From an uncultured Collinsella sp. (GTDB taxonomy: Bacteria > Actinomycetota > Coriobacteriia > Coriobacteriales > Coriobacteriaceae), in the NCBI GenBank assembly GCA_902490245.1, contig CABUDB010000142.1:1-5016 (forward strand): a stretch of DNA of 5,016 nucleotides. The letters are read 5' to 3'. Every line of letters starts with the position of its first letter. Position 1 is the first letter of the stretch. Below the pieces are notes generated by a model. It searched no databases. It saw nothing but the letters and a program-made list of their open reading frames with translations, and was not told where the DNA came from. This document shows, piece by piece, positions 1 to 4,814 of this stretch. The position numbers were made by a program, and so were the translations under genes.

Positions 1-465
1 ATGCAGCTGCGCGAGAAGCAGAAGGTCAAGTTCATCTATGGCGTTCTGGAGAAGCAGTTCCACGGCTACTTCAACAAGGCCCGCAAGATGAACGGCGTCA
101 CCGGTGAGAACCTCATGATTATCCTTGAGTCTCGCCTCGACAACGTCGTCTTCCGTCTTGGCTTCGCCCGCACCCGCAAAGAGGCTCGTCAGTCCGTCCG
201 TCACGGTCACTTCACCGTGAACGGCAAGCGCGTGGACATCCCGTCCTACCGCGTCAAGGCCGGCGACGTCGTCGCTGTCGGCGAGAAGTTCCGTGACCTC
301 CTCCCCATCAAGGAGGCCCTGATTTCCTCCGAGCGCTTTGAGGTCCCTGGCTGGCTCGAGGTCGATATCGAGAAGCTGTCTGGTAACGTGCTCGCTCTGC
401 CGACGCGTGAGCAGATCAGCGGTGATATCAACGAGCAGCTCATCGTCGAGCTCTACTCTAAGTAG
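1..465 (+). CDS. rpsD: 30S ribosomal protein S4, 5'-truncated by the window edge
   Basis: S4 binds the 5' domain of 16S rRNA, starts assembly of the 30S body and contributes to decoding accuracy. The 154 visible residues align from memory with the C-terminal three quarters of bacterial S4 (about 200-206 residues). The opening QLREKQKVKFIYGVLEKQF is the conserved block found about 45-50 residues into the full protein, so the ATG at base 1 is an internal Met and the true start lies outside the window. The S4 RNA-binding domain runs from about visible residue 44 (LESRLDNVVFRLGFA, then TRKEARQSVRHGHFTVNGKRV) to about 105. The end INEQLIVELYSK is the classic S4 C-terminus. The stop is TAG, 32 bases before rpoA, fitting co-transcription in the rpsM-rpsK-rpsD-rpoA-rplQ arrangement. 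Codons are strongly biased, as expected for a highly expressed gene. Identity is near certain. Confidence 0.97.
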   Translation: MQLREKQKVKFIYGVLEKQFHGYFNKARKMNGVTGENLMIILESRLDNVVFRLGFARTRKEARQSVRHGHFTVNGKRVDIPSYRVKAGDVVAVGEKFRDLLPIKEALISSERFEVPGWLEVDIEKLSGNVLALPTREQISGDINEQLIVELYSK

Positions 466-497
466 TCCATCCGGGCTGCTGAGGCTGGAGGTAATAC

Positions 498-1439
498 ATG
501 TCAGAATTCATTAGGCCTCAGGTTCAGGTCGAAGAGATCAACGAGACGTCTGCTCGTGTCTCCGTCGAGCCGCTCGAGCGTGGCTACGGCGATACGCTGG
601 GTAACTCCCTTCGTCGCGTTCTTCTGTCCTCGCTCGAGGGTGCCGCCGTCGAGGCTATTCAGATCGATGGTGCGCAGCACGAGTTCATGACCATCCCTAA
701 CATGGTCGAGGATGTCACCGACATCGTCCTGAATGTCAAGGGTCTTGTCTTCAGGGCTCTCGGCACGACCGACGAGGCGACCGCCACCATCTCGGTTGAC
801 GGCCCCTGCGAGGTCACCGGTGCGGACTTCTTTATTCCGTCCGAGTTTGAGCTGGTCAACCCCGAGCAGCACATCGCTACGCTCACCGAGGGTGGCCATC
901 TCACCATGAGCATGCGCATCGGCTATGGCCGCGGCTATGTCTCTGGCGAGGCCAACAAGCGCGACAACGATCCCATCGGTGTGATCCACGTCGACTCGCT
1001 GTACTCGCCGGTTTCCCGTTGCGCCAAGCTCGTTGAGGCTTGCCGTGTCGGTCAGCACACCGACTACGACCGCCTTGTCCTCGAGATCGAGACCAACGGT
1101 TCCATCGCCCCGCGCGACGCCGTGGTCCAGGCTGCCAATATCATTAACCAGCATATGGCCGCCTTTATGAACCTTGCCGAGACCCCCGAGGTCGAGGAGG
1201 AGGCTTCGATCTTCGCTCCCGAGGTCACCAACGACAACGCCGAGCTGGACAAGCAGATTGAGGATCTGGACCTTTCCGTCCGTTCCTACAACTGCCTTAA
1301 GCGCGCCAGCATTCACTCGGTCCGTCAGCTCGTTGAGTTCTCGGAGAACGATCTGCTCAACATCCGTAACTTCGGTGTTAAGTCGATCGAGGAAGTGAAG
1401 GACAAGCTTGAGTCCATGGGCCTGAGCCTGAAGGCTTAA
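498..1439 (+). CDS. rpoA: DNA-directed RNA polymerase subunit alpha
   Basis: Alpha dimerises through its N-terminal domain to scaffold beta and beta' in RNA polymerase. Its C-terminal domain contacts upstream promoter DNA and activators. The 313-residue length is normal. The N-terminal domain (about 1-230) shows PLERGYGDTLGNSLRRVLLSS (residues 25-45), the dimer-forming helix region, and TNGSIAPRDAVVQAA (199-213). A short acidic linker (about 230-250) leads to the C-terminal domain (about 255-313). There, the residues matching the E. coli DNA-contact set are all present: R262, N265, C266, G293, K295, S296 and E299, in LSVRSYNCLK and NFGVKSIEE. The ATG is chosen because GGAGGT (487-492) lies five bases upstream. 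It sits between rpsD and rplQ with small gaps, so it is one transcription unit with them. Nothing is missing or broken. Confidence 0.98.
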   Translation: MSEFIRPQVQVEEINETSARVSVEPLERGYGDTLGNSLRRVLLSSLEGAAVEAIQIDGAQHEFMTIPNMVEDVTDIVLNVKGLVFRALGTTDEATATISVDGPCEVTGADFFIPSEFELVNPEQHIATLTEGGHLTMSMRIGYGRGYVSGEANKRDNDPIGVIHVDSLYSPVSRCAKLVEACRVGQHTDYDRLVLEIETNGSIAPRDAVVQAANIINQHMAAFMNLAETPEVEEEASIFAPEVTNDNAELDKQIEDLDLSVRSYNCLKRASIHSVRQLVEFSENDLLNIRNFGVKSIEEVKDKLESMGLSLKA

Positions 1440-1469
1440 TGCTTCGCATATTTGAGGAGAAACTAGACC

Positions 1470-1937
1470 ATGCGTCACAACGTTAAGAAGGGCCTGAAGC
1501 TCGGCACCGATGCGAGCCACACCAAGGCCATGAAGAAGAGCCTTGCTAAGGCCCTCTTCGAGAACGACCGCATCAAGACCACCGAGACCCGCGCTAAGGC
1601 GCTGCGTTCGGTCGTCGACCCGATCATCACCTGGGCCAAGAAGGGCGACCTGCACTCTCGTCGTCTGGCTATCGCCAAGCTCGGCGATAAGCAGCTCGTT
1701 GCCGAGATCTTCGACAAGGCTGCTCAGGGCATGTGGCAGGACCGCAACGGCGGTTACACCCGCATCATGAAGCTCGGTAACCGCAAGGGCGACAACGCTC
1801 CCATCGTTATCATGGAGCTCGTCACCGAGCCTTGCACGCCTAAGGCCAAGAAAGCTGCTCCGGCCCCCAAGAAGGCCGCTGCTCCCAAGAAGGTCGAGGC
1901 TGTCGAGGAGGCTCCTGCTGAGGAGACCGCTGAGTAG
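1470..1937 (+). CDS. rplQ: 50S ribosomal protein L17 with a charged C-terminal tail
   Basis: L17 binds 23S rRNA near the peptide exit tunnel on the back of the large subunit. The core (residues 1 to about 121) shows the family signatures: MRHNVKKGLKLGTDASHTKAM at the start, KTTETRAKALRSVVDPIIT (37-54), and NGGYTRIMKLGNRKGDNAP (93-111) before the closing IVIMELV. Typical L17 is about 120-127 residues. This protein has 155, because of a tail of about 34 residues, first Lys/Ala/Pro-rich (KAKKAAPAPKKAAAPKK) and then Glu-rich (EAVEEAPAEETAE). GAGGAG (1454-1459) lies ten bases before the ATG, a slightly long but usable spacing. It is the last gene of the ribosomal operon and is followed at once by a strong terminator. 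Its stop codon overlaps the -35 box of a candidate promoter for truA. Confidence 0.97.
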   Translation: MRHNVKKGLKLGTDASHTKAMKKSLAKALFENDRIKTTETRAKALRSVVDPIITWAKKGDLHSRRLAIAKLGDKQLVAEIFDKAAQGMWQDRNGGYTRIMKLGNRKGDNAPIVIMELVTEPCTPKAKKAAPAPKKAAAPKKVEAVEEAPAEETAE

Positions 1938-1962
1938 ACATTCCGTCTGCATAGGCTATATT
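1935..1962 (+). promoter_or_regulatory. Candidate sigma-70-type promoter for truA, nested at the rplQ terminator
   Basis: TAGACA (1935-1940, five of six to TTGACA) and TATATT (1957-1962, five of six to TATAAT) are separated by 16 bases. This is the best promoter match I found in the window. The -35 box overlaps the rplQ stop codon. The expected start, about 7 bases after the -10 box (around 1968-1970), lies within the left arm of the terminator hairpin. A transcript begun there would lack part of that arm. That it drives truA is inference. Confidence 0.5.
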
Positions 1963-1963
1963 C

Positions 1964-1994
1964 GAGGGGTACGTTCGCGTACCCCTCTTTTTTT
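1964..1994 (+). terminator. Intrinsic terminator after rplQ
   Basis: GAGGGGTACG (1964-1973) pairs perfectly with CGTACCCCTC (1978-1987) around a TTCG loop, a stem of 10 base pairs. Seven T's (1988-1994) follow immediately. This is a textbook rho-independent terminator closing the ribosomal-protein/rpoA operon 26 bases after the rplQ stop. Confidence 0.93.
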
Positions 1995-2020
1995 GTCGCG
2001 ATACCGTTACTTGTTTGTTG

Positions 2021-2024
2021 GGAG
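2021..2024 (+). promoter_or_regulatory. Ribosome binding site deciding the truA start
   Basis: GGAG lies five bases before the ATG at 2030. An in-frame TTG at 2015 would extend the protein by five residues (MLGAP), but it has no Shine-Dalgarno at a proper distance and overlaps this site, so the ATG is preferred. Confidence 0.7.
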
Positions 2025-2029
2025 CGCCC

Positions 2030-2854
2030 ATGACTGCGCCGTCTGATTTCAATTCGATTTCCGAGCTTGACGCCACGCTCGTATTTCGCGTGGCCTATGA
2101 TGGCTCGTCGTATAGCGGATTTGCCGAGCAGCCGGGACAGACGACGGTTGCGGGTGAGCTACGTCGAGCCATCGAGACGCTGCTTCGCCGCCCGATCGAT
2201 CTGACGTGCGCGGGTCGTACCGATGCCGGCGTGCATGCCGTGGCTCAGTACATCAGCATTCCCGTAACGGACGCTGAGCTCGCGTGTACGCGCCGTAGGT
2301 GGCTTCGGGCTATGGATGCCCTGCTGCCCAAAGATATCGCCATAAACGAGGTCTACAGGGCCCGTAAAGGCTTTTCTGCACGCTTTGACGCGCGTTCCCG
2401 TACGTATACATACCGTATTGCCGATCGCGATGCGCGCCCCGTGTTGTCCCGCGGTGCCGTGTGGTGGCATCGCTGTCCCCTCGACGTCGATGCGATGGCG
2501 GCCGCCTGCCCTGCGCTTTTGGGCGAGCAGGACTTTAAAAGCTTTTGCAAGGTTGCCTCTGCCGTGGGCAAACCTACGCACCGCTGCGTAATGCGCGCCG
2601 AGTTTGGCCATGAGGTTGCGTTTGGCGAGGACATCCTGACGTTTACCATCGAGGGCAATGCGTTTCTGCATTCGATGGTCCGTACGATCGTTGGCACGCT
2701 TGTCGAGATTGGCATGCATCGCCGTAAACCCGAGTGGATGCGCGAGGTCATCGATGCTTGCGATCGTACCGCTGCGGGCCCCACGGCTCCTGCCTGCGGC
2801 CTTACGTTTATGGGCGTGGATTACGATCCCGCCGAGCTTGTCGTGCTCGACTAG
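2030..2854 (+). CDS. truA: tRNA pseudouridine(38-40) synthase TruA
   Basis: TruA converts uridines 38, 39 and 40 in the anticodon arm of many tRNAs to pseudouridine, without a cofactor. The protein has 274 residues from the ATG, close to the usual 245-270. Residues 18-31 (VFRVAYDGSSYSGF) form the first strand and conserved YDG. CAGRTDAGVHA (60-70) holds the catalytic Asp, D65, preceded by Arg63. FSARFDARSRTYTYRI marks the domain boundary; HARFSA in E. coli TruA is the counterpart. LLGEQDFKSF and the closing block GNAFLHSMVRTIVGTLVEIG are the family's C-terminal signatures. It follows rplQ, a common order in Gram-positive and actinobacterial genomes, but is separated from it by a strong terminator, so it probably needs its own promoter (candidate at 1935-1962) or readthrough. 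Codon use is less biased than in the ribosomal genes, as expected for lower expression. Confidence 0.96.
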   Translation: MTAPSDFNSISELDATLVFRVAYDGSSYSGFAEQPGQTTVAGELRRAIETLLRRPIDLTCAGRTDAGVHAVAQYISIPVTDAELACTRRRWLRAMDALLPKDIAINEVYRARKGFSARFDARSRTYTYRIADRDARPVLSRGAVWWHRCPLDVDAMAAACPALLGEQDFKSFCKVASAVGKPTHRCVMRAEFGHEVAFGEDILTFTIEGNAFLHSMVRTIVGTLVEIGMHRRKPEWMREVIDACDRTAAGPTAPACGLTFMGVDYDPAELVVLD

Positions 2855-2949
2855 GGGAGGGCTCGACGCGCCGTTCGTCGGCACCTGCCATATGTGAGCT
2901 GCGCGTGTGCAACATCTGTTCTTGGCGTGCAATACAATCGGTGTCTCAT

Positions 2950-2958
2950 TGCTTTAAT
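2950..2958 (+). promoter_or_regulatory. Possible extended -10 promoter upstream of the glycosyltransferase-like gene
   Basis: The 161 bases between truA and the next gene become AT-richer after about 2930. TGC followed by TTTAAT (2953-2958, five of six to TATAAT) makes an extended -10 element. No good -35 box is present at 17 bases, which such promoters can tolerate. A second -10-like TACAAT lies at 2933-2938 with only a weak upstream partner. The predicted start near 2965 would leave a leader of about 50 bases. No terminator with a T-run is visible after truA, so readthrough from truA is an alternative. Confidence 0.35.
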
Positions 2959-2972
2959 TTACGGGGTGTACC

Positions 2973-3014
2973 ATGAACCACGGTTTGATTCATTGCTGTC
3001 GAGAGGACGGATAA
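2973..3014 (+). CDS. Possible 13-residue leader peptide upstream of the glycosyltransferase-like gene
   Basis: ATG at 2973 opens a short frame, MNHGLIHCCREDG, ending in TAA at 3012-3014, one base before the TTG start of the next gene. The sequence GGGGTG (2963-2968) is a passable ribosome binding site. The likely binding site for the next gene (AGAGGA, 3002-3007) lies inside this frame, so translation of the two could be coupled. The peptide shows no run of one amino acid that would point to attenuation. It could equally be chance, since short frames are common; I only propose it because of the tight stop/start arrangement. Confidence 0.25.
   Translation: MNHGLIHCCREDG
3002..3007 (+). promoter_or_regulatory. 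Ribosome binding site supporting a TTG start at 3016
   Basis: AGAGGA ends eight bases before TTG 3016. In this frame the nearest upstream stop is TGA at 2986-2988, and no ATG or GTG lies between it and 3016, so TTG is the only good start. The similarity to glycosyltransferases begins only seven residues later (HPRLSVILV), supporting this choice. Confidence 0.65.
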
Positions 3015-3015
3015 C

Positions 3016-4056
3016 TTGGTTCGACGTGGCTCGCATCCGCGACTTTCGGTGATCCTTGTGGTAGAAGGTTCGCCCAGCTATGCGATGCGTGCGCTCGAGA
3101 GTATCCAGAACCAAGACCTCTACGATTTGCAGATTGTCGTTGTCTGCCGCGATGCTGCGCCCGGTGTGCGCCATTCGCTTCAAGTTGCTGCCGACAGGGA
3201 CATCCATATTGATTTGATTGACGTCGAGGACGCGAAGCGCGGCGCTTGTCTTCGTGCCGGTTTTGATGCCTCGCGCGGCTCTCACATCATCGCCATGAAC
3301 GCCGATGAGTGGTTTGCTCCGCAGGCCCTTTCCAAGATGGTCGATATCGCGTGCGATACTGCGGCAGACATGGTGTTCCCCTCGGTGTCGCTCGATCGAT
3401 ACGATGCGCATCGCGAGCGTCATTCGCGCGTCTTGGATGCTGCCTCTATTGCCATAGAAGACGAGTCTTCTATGGTGACTGGGCTGCCCCAGTTGATTTT
3501 GGGCGGCCTAGTCGCTCAGACCTCTGGCGCGATGTATAGCCGTCCGCTGTTTGAGGCATGCCTGTCGCGCGGCAAGGCGTACCGTACGGTTGAGTTTATG
3601 GCTTATGCGCTCTCGCAGGCACGATTCGTGTCCGGCTGCGGCGACGCTTGTTTCCACGCGGTGGCACCTAAGCTTACAGATGCCTTTGATCCCACCATGT
3701 ATGCCAGGATATCCGATGACACTCGAGCGCTCGACGAGCTTGCGGACTCACTCTCGGAAGCAGATAGCGGTGGTCGGCTCAAGCTGGCAAGCCAAAAGTT
3801 CTACTTTGCCGGACTGGTCGCCTGCATCGAGAATTTGTGTCTGAGCCCGCATGGAGTGTCGTCAATCGAGCGTTCCGCCCGCATGCGTGATATGCTCGAG
3901 GCGCCTCGAACCCGTCAGATGGTCGCCGCGCTCAAGGACAACCATCGGGGGCTCGGTCTGTTGTTTGGGCCGATCGCCAGCGCCAAGCCCGCGCGCTGCG
4001 TGATGTGTACGCATCTGGCAGCTTTTCTTAACCGGACGGGCGCAAAAACCGCCTAA
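3016..4056 (+). CDS. Divergent family 2 glycosyltransferase-like protein
   Basis: A 346-residue soluble-looking protein resembling GT2 (GT-A fold) transferases that build surface polysaccharides from nucleotide sugars at the cytoplasmic membrane face. The pattern is: strand RLSVILVVEG (9-18), helix YAMRALESIQNQDLYDLQIVVV (22-43), matching the usual cl.Sil.Qty.dlEiivv, then LRAGFDASRGSHIIAMNADEWF (79-100), matching arN.Gl..A.GeYi.flDsDDw. The C-terminal part, LASQKFYFAGLVACIENLCLSP (257-278) followed by an Arg-rich helix, resembles the tail of EpsJ-like GT2 enzymes. Key positions are altered. The first Asp motif, usually vvDDGS, reads VVVCRDAAPG, and the metal-binding DxD region reads NADEW. 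It may have unusual substrate use or be inactive. There are ten Cys, including a CxxC at 328-331, and no signal peptide or membrane segment is evident. No other sugar genes are in view. Its acceptor and donor cannot be told. Confidence 0.65.
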   Translation: MVRRGSHPRLSVILVVEGSPSYAMRALESIQNQDLYDLQIVVVCRDAAPGVRHSLQVAADRDIHIDLIDVEDAKRGACLRAGFDASRGSHIIAMNADEWFAPQALSKMVDIACDTAADMVFPSVSLDRYDAHRERHSRVLDAASIAIEDESSMVTGLPQLILGGLVAQTSGAMYSRPLFEACLSRGKAYRTVEFMAYALSQARFVSGCGDACFHAVAPKLTDAFDPTMYARISDDTRALDELADSLSEADSGGRLKLASQKFYFAGLVACIENLCLSPHGVSSIERSARMRDMLEAPRTRQMVAALKDNHRGLGLLFGPIASAKPARCVMCTHLAAFLNRTGAKTA

Positions 4057-4063
4057 ACGGCTT

Positions 4064-4099
4064 ATTTCGAAACAAATTTGCATAGAATTGTTTCGAAAT
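4064..4099 (+). promoter_or_regulatory. 12-base inverted repeat upstream of argR, candidate operator
   Basis: ATTTCGAAACAA (4064-4075) and TTGTTTCGAAAT (4088-4099) are perfect inverse copies separated by 12 bases. Each arm contains the self-complementary TTTCGAAA, and the two cores are centred 26 bases apart. A -10-like TAGAAT (4083-4088) lies between the arms, a layout typical of a repressor site at a promoter. It starts only 7 bases after the stop of the preceding gene. It lacks a following T-run, so it is a poor intrinsic terminator, although a hairpin in RNA is possible. It does not resemble the ARG box, CIRCE or the common LexA boxes that I know; the binding protein is unknown. Confidence 0.55.
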
Positions 4100-4140
4100 G
4101 CGTTCTTATACACAAAAGCCTTCAAATAGCGTTAAACTAT

Positions 4141-4155
4141 TCAATCACTGATTGA
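4141..4155 (+). promoter_or_regulatory. Palindrome in the argR leader, possible ArgR operator
   Basis: TCAATCA-C-TGATTGA is a perfect 7-base inverted repeat around one base, placed 34 to 48 bases before the argR start and upstream of its ribosome binding site. An ARG-box-like half site ATTCA overlaps its left edge (4139-4143). ArgR family proteins often repress their own gene through AT-rich, imperfect 18-base palindromes (core TGAAT-N4-ATTCA). This element has a different arm order and spacing, so assignment to ArgR is tentative. A weak -10-like TAAACT (4133-4138) just upstream would place a transcript start inside the palindrome. Confidence 0.4.
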
Positions 4156-4178
4156 TTGTCTCCGCCATCTTTTGGAGA

Positions 4179-4182
4179 GAGG
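4179..4182 (+). promoter_or_regulatory. Ribosome binding site deciding the argR start
   Basis: GAGG lies six bases before ATG 4189, within a purine stretch from 4174. An in-frame TTG at 4156 would add eleven residues (MSPPSFGERVC) translated from this very site, which is not ArgR-like, so ATG 4189 is preferred. Confidence 0.75.
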
Positions 4183-4188
4183 GTTTGT

Positions 4189-4626
4189 ATGGCTAAAAAA
4201 CGCAATGGGCGCCAGGATGCCATTAGAGATATTGTGCGCAATAAGGACGTCCGCACGCAGCGCGTGCTGGTCGATGAGCTCCGCGCTATGGGCTTTGATT
4301 GCACGCAGGCGACTGTCTCTCGCGATATTGCCGATATGGGGCTGCGTAAGCTCCCTGAGGGCATCTATGTTCTGGCAGAGGACCTGCACCTGCAGCGTAT
4401 GGTTTCCGAGCTCGTAACGGGCGTTCTGCGCACCGATAATCTGGTTATGATCAAGGCTCAGCCTGGCACGGCTTCCGGCATCGCCGCCGCCGTTGATGCG
4501 GCAGAGTTGCCCGATGTGCTTGGCTCGCTTGCCGGCAACGATACGATTTTGGTTATTGCCCAGACGGCCGAGGACGGCGAGCGTCTTGAGGCGCTGATCA
4601 ATAAGCTGAGCAATTCTCGCAAGTAG
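4189..4626 (+). CDS. argR: Arginine repressor ArgR
   Basis: ArgR/AhrC is a hexameric, arginine-responsive DNA-binding protein that represses arginine biosynthesis and in many bacteria activates its breakdown. The 145-residue protein has the normal two-domain layout. The N-terminal winged helix-turn-helix (about 1-70) has the recognition helix CTQATVSRDIADMGLRKL (38-55) with the invariant Ser44-Arg45. The C-terminal oligomerisation and effector domain (about 76-145) carries PGTASGIAAAVDAAELPDVLG (92-112), with Asp103, and SLAGNDTILVIAQT (113-126). In the families I know, the last motif is GDDT, whose two Asp residues lie in the arginine pocket; here the first is Asn117. It stands alone: no arg or arc gene is visible. 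It has its own AT-rich 132-base upstream region with two inverted repeats and its own terminator, suggesting a single-gene, possibly autoregulated, unit. Identity is firm; the effector response is less so because of Asn117. Confidence 0.95.
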   Translation: MAKKRNGRQDAIRDIVRNKDVRTQRVLVDELRAMGFDCTQATVSRDIADMGLRKLPEGIYVLAEDLHLQRMVSELVTGVLRTDNLVMIKAQPGTASGIAAAVDAAELPDVLGSLAGNDTILVIAQTAEDGERLEALINKLSNSRK

Positions 4627-4678
4627 GCGTGCGGGCCGTGCGCTCGGCACTGTGTGCGCTGACATAGTGTCTTGTAAG

Positions 4679-4709
4679 GGGGTATCGACGTTGGTCGGTA
4701 CCCCTTTTT
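4679..4709 (+). terminator. Intrinsic terminator of argR
   Basis: GGGGTATCGAC (4679-4689) pairs with GTCGGTACCCC (4694-4704) around GTTG, giving 11 pairs including one T-G wobble. Five T's (4705-4709) follow. It lies 53 bases after the argR stop and faces a second, oppositely oriented terminator. Confidence 0.9.
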
Positions 4710-4717
4710 GTTTGCCG

Positions 4718-4749
4718 GTTTAAAGACCGCCCACCAGGTCGCTTTAAAC
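4718..4749. repeat. Imperfect inverted repeat between the two terminators
   Basis: GTTTAAAG-ACC (4718-4728) is mirrored by GGT-CG-CTTTAAAC (4737-4749), with a two-base bulge and an eight-base loop. It fills the space between the argR terminator and the minus-strand terminator. It has no proper T-run directly after it on the plus strand. Its role, if any, is unknown; it may add to transcription blocking from either side. Confidence 0.45.
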
Positions 4750-4750
4750 T

Positions 4751-4792
4751 AAAAAGGCCCCCGAGCAGTTTAATAAGCTGCTCGGGGGCCTT
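4751..4792 (-). terminator. Strong intrinsic terminator for the minus-strand gene
   Basis: AAGGCCCCCGAGCAG (4754-4768) and CTGCTCGGGGGCCTT (4778-4792) pair perfectly over 15 bases, extendable by three more pairs (one a wobble) to a three-base loop. Read on the minus strand, the stem ends in a T-run (complement of A's at 4751-4755), while the plus-strand side has only TT. It therefore belongs to the gene ending at 4815, 22 bases upstream on that strand, and makes the region convergent. Confidence 0.88.
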
Positions 4793-4814
4793 GATGCTTA
4801 TGGCCGGATGACTC

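Noticed and set aside
501..1952. Long open frame on the minus strand (483 codons) covering rpoA and most of rplQ
   Set aside because: It lies opposite two certain highly expressed genes, is very rich in Leu, Val, Asp and Gly as expected from the mirrored codon bias, has no family motif, and its stop avoidance follows from GC-rich third positions on the plus strand.
2864..2880. Small inverted repeat CGACG...CGTCG after truA as a terminator
   Set aside because: Only five pairs and no T-run; too weak to call an intrinsic terminator.
2159..2932. Minus-strand open frame opposite truA (257 codons)
   Set aside because: It overlaps the conserved TruA catalytic region, shows His/Arg/Ala-rich composition without motifs, and has no promoter or ribosome binding site that I can see.
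2959..3423. Minus-strand open frame opposite the start of the glycosyltransferase-like gene
   Set aside because: The plus-strand frame has domain-like similarity and a ribosome binding site; this frame has neither and would be divergent into truA without signals.
4064..4099. Inverted repeat after the glycosyltransferase-like gene as its transcription terminator
   Set aside because: The stem is AT-rich with a 12-base loop and is followed by GCGTTCTTATA and not a T-run; an operator reading fits better, though a weak terminator role cannot be excluded.
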